Shown: piece after piece, positions 30,056 to 40,805 of the stretch
Numbering within the stretch: the stretch's first letter is position 1
Layout: the number at the start of each line of letters is the position of its first letter
From: Chloroflexi bacterium TSY
GTDB lineage: Bacteria; Chloroflexota; Anaerolineae; Caldilineales; Caldilineaceae
NCBI GenBank assembly: GCA_019217005.1
Contig: JAHBNG010000014.1
Span: 115,249-179,248 of the forward strand
DNA: 64,000 nt
Direction: 5' to 3'
Translations under genes and position numbers: made by a program
The notes under the pieces: model-generated
What the model saw: only the letters and a program-made list of their open reading frames with translations
Database searches by the model: none
Told to the model about the DNA's origin: nothing

Positions 30056-31552
30056 CTTTACTTTCTGGTAAAGGCTTGAGTGACAAAGGGCAAACCGAAA
30101 GGGGCGGAAAAAAGAATCCACCCTGAAAAAACGGGATAAAATGTAAAAATAGTGCTCGGCTAGTTTAAGCAGCGGCATTGAGGCGGCGATGAGCGAGAAC
30201 GCCTTTAGGGAAATGGTGTGAAACCGAGGCCTTTTTCCGAAAGTCAGGGTCGAGTTGGTCAGGAGTTGGAAAAAGAGCACTCGAGAGAACACGGCGCAGC
30301 CTGCCGGGAGTGGATTGAGGCTCTCGATCCCAGTAGCCAGTCGGTATGGGAGGAAGAGAAGCGGCTAAATGGGAAAGAAGATTGCCAGCCAGCAGCCCCA
30401 GTTCAGGTAAGCGGAAACAAGCCTCATCGGCATGAACAAATTGACGATGTAAGCCAATCATCTGCTTGGAAGCCAAGGGGGGGAGGTTCAACAGGCCAGC
30501 GTTCCAGGTAGACAAGATAAATGGTTTCAGGCTGCAAAGTCATAACGGTCGCCAAAACCAAAGGTGTGTTGTAGGCCGGATCCTGAATGACGTAAATCGA
30601 GTAGGTACGGTTGGCTGTATCCACCTTGGTTGTTCTGGGGACGAGATTGTGCCATGCTTGATAGCAAATCAGGCGACCACTATAGAGAAAGCGACCAGAC
30701 GAGTCCGGAGTTGTAGCCTCGAGTCGCTTTCCTTATAGCTGCGAGAGAGCGGACGCACAATATCACCATATTCAGGTGGTCTGCCTTTTCTTTGCGTTTG
30801 GGGAACTCATTGCGGCGCACTGTGCAGTTAATCGCTTCCAGGACAAATCGGTCTATGCCGCTTTCTAGCATTTCTCTGATTGTAAACCCGGCATCGACCA
30901 CCGCCACTTCGTCTGACTCCAGTGATTTCTTCGTCTCTGTCAGCAGCTTTTTCCGAAACTCACTTTCCTTTGTTCCAACCGTGCATCTCATGATTGCCTT
31001 GAGCAGTGGCACTCGCTTCCCGCCTATCTCCCCCGAGCTTATCATCACTCCAAAGATGAGCGGGCAATGCCCGACGAGCCGTTGAGTTATAGAGTCGGTT
31101 CACTTTCCCTTGCAGCTTCGGTCGCCAGAACCCTGTGATATCTATGCTTTTCACTCGGTACCCTTCTAACTTTTTTGCCTCCCATTCCCTTTCCACTCCA
31201 CTTCTTCTTGCCACGACCCCAGCAGACTTGTGATATCCCATGATCCATATCGAAAGCTCCACCAGCTTCGCCGGAGCTCCTCATCTTCAAACCCGCTTTC
31301 TTTCAATGCGCTATGGATTGCTCCTCGACTTTTCAGAAACGACCCATTCAGCATTGCCCACATCAGACGCATTACATTTACGTTTGTTCCCATCGGCGTT
31401 ACTTGCAATACATTCATCAGTACTGCTATAGTTATTTCTGGCGCGTTTAGCATTCCTTCCTCCTTTTTGGGTTCTCTACCTTTAGGATGAACTGCTAACC
31501 GCTTTTTGTCACATTTCTCACCTCATCTCTTTTCTTTTACCAGAAAGTAAAG
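30056..31552 (-). mobile_element. Insertion sequence IS-A, copy 2 (1497 bp)
   Basis: Inverted ends CTTTACTTTCTGGTAAA, with 5-bp duplications ACAAA at 30051-30055 and 31553-31557. It is inserted in the pseudokinase N-lobe of the fusion gene. Confidence 0.94.
30165..31453 (-). pseudogene. IS-A transposase (copy 2), frameshifted
   Basis: Same protein as at 5195 but broken in several places. The frame changes near 31220, near 31060 (one or two bases missing relative to copy 1), near 30830 and near 30735. The C-terminus reads SVSHHFPKGVLAHRRLNAAA, which probably represents the intact family C-terminus because copy 1 has a one-base deletion there. Not functional as read. Confidence 0.75.
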
Positions 31553-33112
31553 ACAAAACGATTTCTGGTTTCTATACTAAAGGCTGGTGAGAGTACCCGT
31601 AAGGCTGCCTTACGCTGAAACATTTGGTCGACGACCTCGAGCACAGTTCCTACCGCACTCTGACCCACTGCTTCGACTATACTGTATCGATTGTTGATGG
31701 TCTGTCCCGGTAAGTTTAGTGCTTCTCGGGCCTGGACTGCCTTGTTTGCTTCGTCGACGGTGGGATAAATGGCAAAGTAGTCGCCATAGCCCCCGAGTTT
31801 GATCACCTCTTTTACCATTGCTGACGGCGTCGCTAAAACCAGTGCCCCCGCCTCGCGCTGCTGGCTAAAGGTCACGAGGGTTTTGAGGCTGGCTGTCGTT
31901 AGGCGCTCTACCTGGGAGAGGTCAACAATCGAACCAATCGGCGTTTCGGATCGAACTACTTCCGTCAGTTGTTCCACCAATTGGGTCACTCCATGCTCAT
32001 CAAATACACTTCCTGGAGTGAGGATAGCAGCCTCCTCATTGGGCATCAAGCGTACATCAACTGCTCCTGGTGGGGCGAGATCGATCTCCAGGCCTTCATA
32101 GGCCACAATAATTTCACAGGTTGGCAGTGTTCGATCTTGCGCTTGATAGGCTGTCGCCGTCTCTTGAATCTCTTGTAACTGTTGGTCAGAAGAAGTTGGT
32201 TCGTGGTGGCTGAGAAGCAGCTTTTTCACTCCAGCTCGGCGGGCAAAATCGACACCAATCATCGCTGAACTGTGGCCATAATCGACTTTGCTTTCCCAGG
32301 TATCTCGTAGACCGTACTGGGCATCAAATATGACTGCATCAGCATTCTGAAAGAATTCCACCCTTTCCCGAAACGTACTTGCATCCAAATTTTTATACTC
32401 GGCATCACTGCTATAGACGAAAGTGCTATGTTGATCCTCAAAGCGATAACTATAGGCATCACCAGGATGGTGGTTACGAATCGTGTTGATTCTAATCTGG
32501 CCGACTGAGAACGGTTTACCACTTTCTAGCTTGACATATTCTCGTTGCGCTTGCATGGCAGGGATGAAGCCATATCGTTGATACAGGCTTGCATCCATCT
32601 GGGTCAATTCCCGTTCAGCTTGGGCCGAATCGATGGAGACAGGAAAGAATCGATAACGCTGTTGCTCGGTTAAGGCCAGTTCCAGGTCGTGAACGCTATA
32701 AAAGGTGATCTGATTGCCAGGGACAAAGGCTGGCAGAAAGAAAGGAAAGCCGTGAATATGGTCCCAGTGTGTATGGCTGAAAAAGATATGGAGTTTGCCC
32801 TGTCCTTGACCGCAGGGACCCTTCATCAATTCTAGACCCAGTTCGCGGATGCCGGTTCCGGCGTCAATAATGAAGGTTTCTCCTCCGGTTTGAACTTCCA
32901 CACAGGAGGTATTTCCCTTAGCCGTACCATGCAATAAAGACGGTAAGCCTTCCACATAAGCTCTAACCGCCTCCGGATTGCGAGAATCAAGTTCAGGCAT
33001 ACCTAGAATCGCCTGAATGATCTTTTCTTTTATTGCATCAGGTTTTAGAGGCGATGGCAGAGATCCTTGTGCACCCCAGATTTTGATCCTCATTATCGAG
33101 AAAGAACCATTA

Positions 33113-34420
33113 GGCCAATCCAAAAAATAAAATATACGCGAGAAGGTGTTAAACTAGCTCTCCAAAAGGAGCAAAAATGACAATCTCGCCAGAAATGGTT
33201 GAAGTCTTGAAAGAGACGAAGGCCATGTTAAGTGGATACGAAAGAAGGCACTTCATGGCCCAAACGGTCAAAACGATATGCGAAGGGAGTCCGACGAAAG
33301 CAGAACGAGAGTTGGGCTGGAATCGGGTGACGATAGCCAAAGCCCTGGAAGAACTAGAAGGCGGCTTCTGTTATGTCGACCAAAGCCACCGACGTGGTCG
33401 CAAAAAAAAGCCGAAGACCATATCCCCACTTTACTGGCCGATATGGTTGAAATCGCCGATCAATTCAGCCAGACCGATCCCACCTTTCGAACCCCCCAAT
33501 TGTACACTCGACTAACCGCCGCCGAAATGCGTACCCAGCTCATCGAGCAGAAAGGATACACAGATGAGGAATTGCCTGGCGAAGAGGCCATCCGCTTGAA
33601 GCTCAATGAGTTAGGCTATGGCTCAAACCGGGTCAAAAAAAGTCAACCAGTGAAAAAAGATCCCAGAGACCGATGCGATCTTTGATAGAATTCATCAGAT
33701 CAATCAAGAAGCGGATGCAGACGAGACGGTTCTGCGCCTCTCTTGGGATGCCAAAGCGACGATTTTACTTGACCGTTTCTCGAGAGAAGGGATAAGTCGA
33801 GTGGTTGTCAAAGCGCTCGAGCATGACTTTCAAGATAAGAAGACCGAGAAAGTCACTCCTTTTGGCATTTACCTCCCTTCAACCAAGGAACTCTTTCTTT
33901 ACTTGACTCAGTCGAAAGTGACGAGTGACTTTATTGTCGACTGCCTGATTGATTTTTGGGAAAGCGTACGTGAACACTTTCCTCACGTCAAGACCCTCGT
34001 GATCAATCAGGACAATGGTCCCGAAAATCATACCCGTCGGACTCAGTTTATGTATCGTCTCACTCAGTTTGTTGAGCACTATCGTCTCTCTATTCAGCTC
34101 GCCTGCTACCCTCCTTATCACAGTAAATACAACCCCATCGAACGGGTTTGGGGCCATCTTGAAAAACACTGGAACGGTTCTCTTCTCGATTCTCTTGAGA
34201 CCGTTCTCAATTTTGCCCGTTCTTTTCGCTTTAACCAACTACAACCCTTCGTTCACCTGAATTCCACTCTTTATGAGACCGGCGTCAAACTCACTCAGAA
34301 AGAGATGGACCGTTTGGAACAACGCTTCCAACGTTTACCTGGTTTAGAAAAATGGTTTGTCCTTATTCCCCCTCTCCATTCTCTCGTTCGCGTATAATTA
34401 TTTATTTTTTTGGTTTAGCC
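33113..34420 (+). mobile_element. ISAzo13-like insertion sequence, copy 1 (1308 bp)
   Basis: Ends GGCCAATCCAAAAAATAAA and the complement of GGCTAAACCAAAAAAATAA, imperfect inverted repeats, with 3-bp duplications TTA at 33110-33112 and 34421-34423. It is inserted at the 3' end of a methyltransferase gene. The second copy, at 40806-42111, is two bases shorter and flanked by TGA. Confidence 0.88.
33177..34397 (+). pseudogene. ISAzo13-family transposase, copy 1
   Basis: N-terminal helix-turn-helix region (AERELGWNRVTIAKALEELE). The catalytic core has LRLSWDAKATILL (first Asp), LVINQDNGPENHTRR (second Asp) and YHSKYNPIERVWGHLEKHW (Glu), as in ISAzo13 enzymes. Two breaks: an A8 run at 33407-33414 (A6 in copy 2) shifts the frame after residue 77, and a second shift lies at an A6G run near 33656, present in both copies. 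The second could be a genuine slippage site. The first is private to this copy. Confidence 0.75.
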
Positions 34421-35233
34421 TTAACTCATTCCCACCAATCTGAAATTCGTAATCTACTTCTCTAATCTCAACAGTGAACGATGCCAAATCATCAACGATT
34501 TTGTCTACAAAGTGTGACCGTCTGGCATTAAAATCCAGCAGAGGAAAAATTCGTGCTTCCTGAGCAACTCGCATCATCTCAAGAATCGAATCAAGGTGAA
34601 ATTGATATCCCAAATTGTCCGTATATAAAAAGAGAAAATGGGAAGAGAGAGCGATATCAAAACTGTCATTGGCAAAATTTAGTTTTGGCAGAGCGCCCGG
34701 AAGATAAGCGCCCTTCTCTTTGCCTAGTTCATATGATTCGAGGAACTCCTGCATCGCACTCATCCGAATCGATCCAAGCTCGTCAACAGACTTGATCCGA
34801 TCCCAGCGAAATTTTTCTTGATTTAGCTTGGTTTGGGAGATTACAGTGTCGAACGTTGCGTCGATTCTTTTTGCAATCTCTCCTTTTGACAGATTGTATA
34901 GGGGGTCAACTGATGTGACCCTTCCCCCCTGTGCGTTGCAAATCGAATTGAAGCTGGCTGGCCCATCACCACATCCCAAAATTTTTCCAGACAGATCCGT
35001 TGGTGATAAGTCAAACATCCTGCAATATTCATCAAAGTTTCTGCCCCAGGGAACAACTTCCGTGTATTGAAATTCCATTTGAACTGAGTTCTATACCCCC
35101 TTCCCTCCGTGAAAAATCCATTCATGCCAAATATATACTTTGCATTGCCGTATCGAAGAAGATTATATCATAATTCTTCCGCGCTACATACCGACCATTA
35201 ACGGCTATAGAATGCCCCATCACAAACGAGACT

Positions 35234-35448
35234 CAGTAGATCCAAATTTCAGGTTTTGAGAGAGAATTCTGGCTAAACAGTTGACATAAATACAAATTTG
35301 CCGGTCGATATCTAGTTTTTGCGTTAGATTTGGGCGATTTTCAGATATGAAATAGGTTGTTTTCTGTAACCGAAATCTGAATAAATGACTCCAAAATCCC
35401 TGCAATCTCGACTGAAAATCGCCAAAAACGCCAAATTTGGATCTACTG
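35234..35448. mobile_element. MITE M1, copy C
   Basis: 215 bp, same ends as the other copies, duplications AGACT at 35229-35233 and 35449-35453. Intergenic, upstream of the methyltransferase. Confidence 0.94.
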
Positions 35449-35512
35449 AGACTGCATTGGCACGTTGCTGAAGGATAAGTTTATGCCCGCTCCAGCTCTT
35501 CGTAGTAAGTAT

Positions 35513-35574
35513 CAGTAGACCGCAATCGTGTCATTCTCGAGCGGAGCGAAGAATCTAACGATTGCGGTCTACTG
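35513..35574. repeat. Palindromic repeat M4, copy 2 (62 bp)
   Basis: Perfect outer arms CAGTAGACCGCAATCGT and ACGATTGCGGTCTACTG around TCATTCTCGAGCGGAGCGAA. It is inverted relative to 20851. The remaining 120 bases before the next gene encode a short frame (MVYALSTPRDVVSDACQDAL) on the minus strand that I do not recognise and that M4 truncates. Confidence 0.85.
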
Positions 35575-36210
35575 ACTATACATTTTGTCCGTGTCGGATT
35601 TTCAATTTTCACCAAAGCATCTTGACACGCATCGGACACCACATCTCTGGGGGTAGACAGGGCATATACCATTGATCTGGCTATTGAGTCCCTTGCTTAC
35701 TGCTCGAACTCGCCCAACTGTGCCAACGCCTGCTCTAAAAATTGCGGTGCTAACAACTGATCGATAGAAAGTGGTTCTTTATAGTTGGCGTAACCGCGCT
35801 CGATAAAGAAGAGCTGCTGATCTGCAAGGCTGTCAGTATTGATTTCCCCGTCGGGATGCACATAGGGTGGAGCGCCGTTTTCGAGCGCAACCATTGGTAC
35901 TTCCGTGTATTGTTGAATGATGGTGAGATTCTCTTCACTGCGCCAACCATCGCCTTGTAAGTCACGGGCAGCTTGTAGATAGGCGATCAGGAAGCGCACG
36001 CCTACTTCCTCATTTTCTGGTGTAAGCAGGTGTTGGCCGAAGTAGACGACCCCCGTCTGCAAACCATCGAGCACCTCCGAAATATCGACGAGAATTTGCG
36101 CTGACTCATCATTCAGCACCTGTCCTGCCAGTGGAAAAGGGACGATGCTGGCATCGATGGCTTCATTTGCATAGGCAGTCGGTTGGTCTGGAATGGAAAG
36201 TGTCGTCATT

Positions 36211-37241
36211 GGCTCATGAATGAAAATAGGTGAAATGGGAGTCAATGAGAGAGCGAAGAAAGGAGTCATTGACGAATTTGAGATTGTGAGTCCATTCAAA
36301 GATGGCAACATATTGGGCAAGATAACGTTTATGAACACCCCGAAAGGGACGCAGAAAATTGCGTAGACCAGTCCAAATGCCTTCCATGGTGTTGCAGTGA
36401 ACTTCCCGAATGCCGTCGCCATCATCATCGCGAGCCCATTCGTACCGGGAGTGACAAACAGTGGCATGAGAGCGACCAGTCTCCGCAATGGGATTGTAGG
36501 CGTTGCACTCGTCGGTATAGAGAGTGGTGCCAGAGAGAGCAAGCAACAACTAAAGGAACAATGGTTGCTTGTTGTGTGTTGTCACAGACCGTGAACTGGA
36601 CTTGGCCAGAGGTTCGTCCCACAACGCCCAGAATCGGTGGTCGGTCGTTCTCCATCGTCCCTCGTCCACGGCGCTTGTTGGCTCGAGGTCTGGGCGGGTC
36701 ATCTGGATCGGGATGGTAATCGCCTTTCTCTCCTGCATTCTGGTACAGTTCATCGGCTTCAGCTACAGAATCGCGAAAGGGGAAGCGGCTGCGGCTTGGA
36801 GCAACGCCGTATTCTGGATCCGATGGCGACGCTCCAACAACGTACTATAGTTCAGAGACAGTTCCTCTGATAGATGCAGCGTTGGTGTCCCTTGAATGAT
36901 GCCTCGCATCACTAAGACTATCGTCACACAATTGTAATGCGTTCCAGACCAGACTGTATTCGTAAAGGCATCGTATACTTTGCCGCATTCTCGGCATCTG
37001 TACTTATTCACCGGGGCTCGCTCTCGACTGTGAGGCGCTTGCCCTTCTGGCAATCTATGTCCATCTGGACATTGCATCCCTTCTGGATGCAAGATCTCTA
37101 ACAATCTCTCATAACAGCCTTCTTCGCTCATCAGTTCTTGGATCGGATATCGCATTTTCATGGCTCTTTTTCTCTTTTCTTTTTTCTCATTGACCTCTTT
37201 CCCTATTTTACATACTTTTCACCTACTTTCATATATGAGCC
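36211..37241 (-). mobile_element. IS1595-like insertion sequence (1031 bp)
   Basis: Imperfect inverted ends GGCTCATGAATGAAAATAGG (left) and GGCTCATATATGAAAGTAGG (right, read inward), with 8-bp duplications TCGTCATT at 36203-36210 and 37242-37249. Length and duplication size fit the IS1595 family. Confidence 0.93.
36214..37161 (-). pseudogene. IS1595/ISXO2-type transposase, two frameshifts
   Basis: The N-terminal zinc-ribbon region has CPDGHRLPE and YRCRECGKVYDAFTNT. The first frame ends at 36763. Homology continues one frame over with EADELYQNAGEKG, ANKRRGRGT and ILGVVGR, then shifts again near 36555 to LYTDECNAYNPI and ends FRPFRGVHKRYLAQYVAIFE. These blocks match the DDE-type ISXO2-like domain. 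Not functional as read. Both shifts are single-base, so sequence error cannot be excluded. Confidence 0.8.
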
Positions 37242-37916
37242 TCGTCATTTGGACATCATCTAAACTAAGACCGACCTGTGCCAATATCCGTGCCGTCATA
37301 TATTCGTCGACGCCTCCTTCCACATTGATTGCCACGCGTCGCCCCGCTAGGTCCGAGAGTGAGGTGACTGTGCCATTGTCAACAAGCGCCCGGTGAATAA
37401 GGAATGGCATAACCGTGGAACCCTTACGCTCGGATGGTCCAGCAACGGCGATTTTTACATCGAGGGCCTGCTCAGCGGCATTGAAGAGGACTGCGCCTGC
37501 CTGCCCTGCACCCACATCAAGCTGTCCAGTACTCAGCGGCGCAATCATCAGACTCCCCGAACGAAAGCGCTGCAACTCTACCTCTAATCCCTGTTCAGCA
37601 TAATAGCCCTTCTCGGCAGCAATATAAAGTGGTGCATAGGAGATAAAGGGCAGATAGCCCACGCGTAAAGTTGTCTGCGTATCCGTATCTGCATCGACTT
37701 CTGCCGTGGACGATTCATTTGTCACGGAGGAATCAGCTGGGATGGCGAATGACTGGCAGGAGGTGAGCGTTAACAAGAGTACCAGTAAGCCTGTCAATAA
37801 AGCGCATCTTCTAAACACTTTACTTTCTGGTAAAAGAAAAGAGATGAGGTGAGAAATGTGACAAAAAGCGGTTAGCAGTTCATCCTAAAGGTAGAGAACC
37901 CAAAAAGGAGGAAGGA

Positions 37917-39142
37917 ATGCTAACCGCGCCAGAAATAACTATAGCAGTACTGATGAATGTATTGCAAGTAACGCCGATGGGAACAAACGTAAATGTAATG
38001 CGTCTGATGTGGGCAATGCTGAATGGGTCGTTTCTGAAAAGTCGAGGAGCAATCCATGCGCATTGAAAGAAAGGGTTTGAAGATGAGGAGTCGAAGCTGG
38101 TGGAGCTTTCGATATGGATCATGGGATATCTCTGGTGGCAAGAAGAAGTGGAGTGGAAAGGGAATGGGAGGCAAAAAAGTTAGAAGGGTACCGAGTGAAA
38201 AGCATAGATATCACAGGGTTCTGGCGACCGAAGCTGCAAGGGAAAGTGAACCGACTCTATAACTCAACGGCTCGTCGGGCATTGCCCGCTCATCTTTGGA
38301 GTGATGATAAGCTCGGGGAGATAGGCGGGAAGCGAGTGCCACTGCTCAAGGCAATCATGAGATGCACGGTTGGAACAAAGGAAAGTGAGTTTCGGAAAAG
38401 CTGCTGAAAGAGACGAAGAAATCACTGGAGTCAGACGAAGTGGCGGTGGTCGATGCCGGGTTTACAATCAGAGAAATGCTAGAAAGCGGCATAGACCGAT
38501 TTGTCCTGCGGAAGCCATTAACTGCACAGTGCGCCGCAATGAGTTCCCCAAACGCAAAGAAAAGGCAGACCACCTGAATATGGTGATATTGTGCGTCCGC
38601 TCTCGCAGCTATAAGGGAAAGCGACTCGAGGCTACAACTCCGGACTCGTCTGGTCGCTTTCTCTATAGTGGTCGCCTGATTTGCTATCAAGCATGGCACA
38701 ATCTCGTCCCCAGAACAACCAAGGTGGATACAGCCAACCGTACCTACTCGATTTACGTCATTCAGGATCCGGCCTACAACACACCTTTGGTTTTGGCGAC
38801 CGTTATGACTTTGCAGCCTGAAACCATTTATCTTGTCTACCTGGAACGCTGGCCTGTTGAACCTCCCCCCTTGGCTTCCAAGCAGATGATTGGCTTACAT
38901 CGTCAATTTGTTCATGCCGATGAGGCTTGTTTCCGCTTACCTGAACTGGGGCTGCTGGCTGGCAATCTTCTTTCCCATTTAGCCGCTTCTCTTCCTCCCA
39001 TACCGACTGGCTACTGGGATCGAGAGCCTCAATCCACTCCCGGCAGGCTGCGCCGTGTTCTCTCGAGTGCTCTTTTTCCAACTCCTGACCAACTCGACCC
39101 TGACTTTCGGAAAAAGGCCTCGGTTTCACACCATTTCCCTAA
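37917..39142 (+). pseudogene. IS-A transposase (copy 3), decayed and interrupted
   Basis: Same start context (AAGGAGGAAGGA then ATG) as copy 1. Several small deletions relative to copy 1 disrupt the frame between 38055 and 38125 and near 38290-38400. The longest surviving frame runs from about 38370 and includes DTANRTYSIYVIQDPAYNTP. The coding end beyond CTAA (39139-39142) is displaced to 42286 by the IS701-like element. Clearly inactive. Confidence 0.75.
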
Positions 39143-39177
39143 TACTACTGTGCATCAAGTAAAGGCTCGATAATGTT

Positions 39178-40801
39178 CGATTTTTGCACAAGATAATGCG
39201 AGCGTTTAGCGGAAGCAAGACGACGTTGCTTGTAGCGAAGGCGCTCGATAGTCTCAGCGAGTGTCAAGACAGGTTTAGGCAGAACGGCATGGAGAAGTTC
39301 AACAACCTGTGGCAAAGTGAGAGCGGGGGCATCATATTTGAGGAAAAACTGAGAACGAGCCAAGAAACCAAAGGCCAAAATGACTAAGGTCATATGATGA
39401 TGCCAACCGAGCCAACTGCGAGTTTCATATTCGTTGAGTCCGAGAAACTGCTTGGCTTGTTCAAAATGGTTTCAATGGGCCAACGCAAAGCAGAAACAGT
39501 GGCGAAGTCATCCAAGGAAGTCTCAAGGGTGCATTGGAGAGAAAGTATTGCAGAGAGCAATCGGGATTGCGGCGGACGATGAGCCAGAGAGCAGAACCGG
39601 GGAGCCCATTGCGGACAGAGACAATGCGGCGACAAGCAATGGAAGCAACGATGAAGCCCTTGGAGCCCTCTTTGAGAACATGCTGTTGCCACTCATGCTC
39701 CTGGAAGGTGTCAGCGAGTTGAGCAACGGTGAGAGGCGTAGGTTCACCAGGCCGGACGCGGAGCTTGGAAGCTTTGCGCCCGCGTCCAGATGATGCGGGC
39801 AGATAGGTCTGGGGGCTGGAGGTCCAGACACGAGTCTCTTTGGGCACTTCAGCAAAGTAGCTGTAAGCGGTTTGGCCATCAATGCAGTCAAGCAGATGAG
39901 TATCTTTGCCAAAGGCTTCATCCATAGTGATCCAGCGGATGGGCAACGCACCCAGGGCGTGCGTCTGCTCAATCATGGACCAAGCCAATTCATTTTTTGT
40001 TTGGAAGGTCAGGTCAGTGGGAAGACCGGTTTTGTACCGCTTCTCTGCATACTCATCACTAAACCATTCTTGGGGGGATATACAACCGACAGTTCAGTAA
40101 GGTATAGCCATGAGAGCTATTATATCCCAGGAAGACTCCGGCTTGACAGTTGGCGATCTTGCCCAGTTCGCCACACCGCTGCCGCTTGACGCCCACTGAC
40201 TCTTCTCCTTGCTTGGGAATGTCGCTCCCATCCAGGAGTAAGACGCCATTTGCGTCTCCCAACAACTCACCTGTCTGTCGAGTATGTTCCGCCAGCATCG
40301 CTTCACCGCTCCAGCGGCTCTGACCCACAAAGCTTTGCAGGGGGGCGTACACCCGATTCTCCTACTGTCGCCAGCGCGATGTTCTCGGCCGATTTGCGTT
40401 TGATTTCGGGGTCTAACAAGCCTCAGTAGATCCAAATTTGGCGTTTTTGGCTATTTTCAGTCGAGATTGCAGGGATTTTGGAGTCATTTATTCAGATTTC
40501 GGTTACAGAAAACAACCTATTTCATATCTGAAAATCGCCCAAATCTAACGCAAAAACTAGATATCGACCGGCAAATTTGTATTTATGTCAACTGTTTAGC
40601 CAGAATTCTCTCTCAAAACCTGAAATTTGGATCTACTGAGCCTCGCATGTAGTGGTACGCATGCTCTCTCTCTGAGCCACATGGCTGAAGTATGGACTAT
40701 ATATGGCATGATACTCCTGGAGTTGGTCGGCCAGTGCCGCCAGTTGCTCTTCTGTCAGTTCCAGCAGCGGCGGGCTTTCCAGTTGGCTGTAGTCATATTG
40801 A
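39178..40801 (-). pseudogene. IS701-family transposase, frameshifted and interrupted
   Basis: The N-terminal piece (40640-40800) reads LTEEQLAALADQLQEYHAIY, then M1 copy D. After it comes MRGLLDPEIKRKSAENIALA, followed by LLLDGSDIPKQGEESVGVKR with the first catalytic Asp, RWITMDEAFGKDTHLLD with the second, and the terminal blocks. The order and motifs match IS701 transposases. The frames differ between pieces (breaks near 40655, 40360, 40060 and 39490), so the copy was already decayed. Confidence 0.78.
40424..40638. mobile_element. MITE M1, copy D, inside the IS701 transposase
   Basis: 215 bp, duplications AGCCT at 40419-40423 and 40639-40643. It differs from the other copies by one base near the left end (GGCTATTTTC for GGCGATTTTC), a change shared with copy E. 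Confidence 0.94.
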
Positions 40802-40805
40802 TTGA

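Larger units (their letters stand above)
27035..33093 (-). pseudogene. MBL-STAS-pseudokinase-AAA-TPR fusion protein split by IS-A
   Basis: Removing IS-A copy 2 and one ACAAA duplication (1502 bases) gives 4557 nt, 1518 residues in one frame. Order: metallo-beta-lactamase domain (FSHTHWDHIHGF, HHPGDAYSYRF; about 1-330), STAS-like domain (IVDLSQVERLTTASLKTLV; about 345-455), kinase fold from about 464, AAA ATPase (FITGEPGIGKTSLV) and TPRs to the end (LFSNLGIVARQEGDFATARA). The kinase part lacks catalytic residues: the VALK Lys is Arg (AALRVL), HRD reads HSN, and DFG reads GFN, while LAPEQILG is kept. It is therefore a pseudokinase. IS-A sits within the N-lobe. The true start is ATG 33093, overlapping the upstream gene's original stop as TAATG. 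Confidence 0.85.
33093..35078 (-). pseudogene. SAM-dependent methyltransferase, C-terminus replaced by ISAzo13 insertion
   Basis: Residues 32-50 (GKILGCGDGPASFN) form the glycine-rich SAM-binding motif I, followed by VTSVDPLYNLS as motif II and FDIALSSHFLFLYTDNLG as motif IV-V, a class I Rossmann methyltransferase. As it stands the frame runs into ISAzo13 and ends at 34398 with residues LNQKNK. Deleting the element plus TTA gives the natural end GGNELMVLSR and a stop whose last base overlaps the ATG of the downstream fusion gene. That restored gene has 225 codons. Only the last six or so residues are altered now, so activity might survive. The substrate is unknown; the operon context suggests a signalling or regulatory role. 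Confidence 0.8.
35697..37818 (-). pseudogene. NMT1-type ABC substrate-binding lipoprotein, hit by IS1595 and IS-A
   Basis: The N-terminus has a lipoprotein signal ending LTLTSCQS, then LRVGYLPFISYAPLYIAAEKGYYAEQGL (quoted in part), typical of NMT1/THI5-like binding proteins for nitrate, sulfonates or pyrimidine precursors. IS1595 (36211-37241, 8-bp duplication) cuts it after about residue 190. Homology resumes with DQPTAYANEAIDASIVPFP and runs to the stop at 35697. Removing 1039 bases gives 361 codons in frame. IS-A copy 3 landed in the start codon: the original AAGGAGAATTTC-ATG is now separated, and the IS end supplies a GTG instead. The partner permease and ATPase are not in the window. Confidence 0.85.

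Noticed and set aside
30056..30292. Apparent N-terminal extension of the kinase-like ORF starting at 30292
   Set aside because: These residues come from the IS-A end. The real upstream coding sequence lies beyond the element, in frame with the MBL/STAS part.
35580..35672. Short minus-strand frame MVYALSTPRDVVSDACQDAL
   Set aside because: It may be a truncated gene start, but it is only about 30 residues before M4, has no ribosome site and resembles nothing I recognise.
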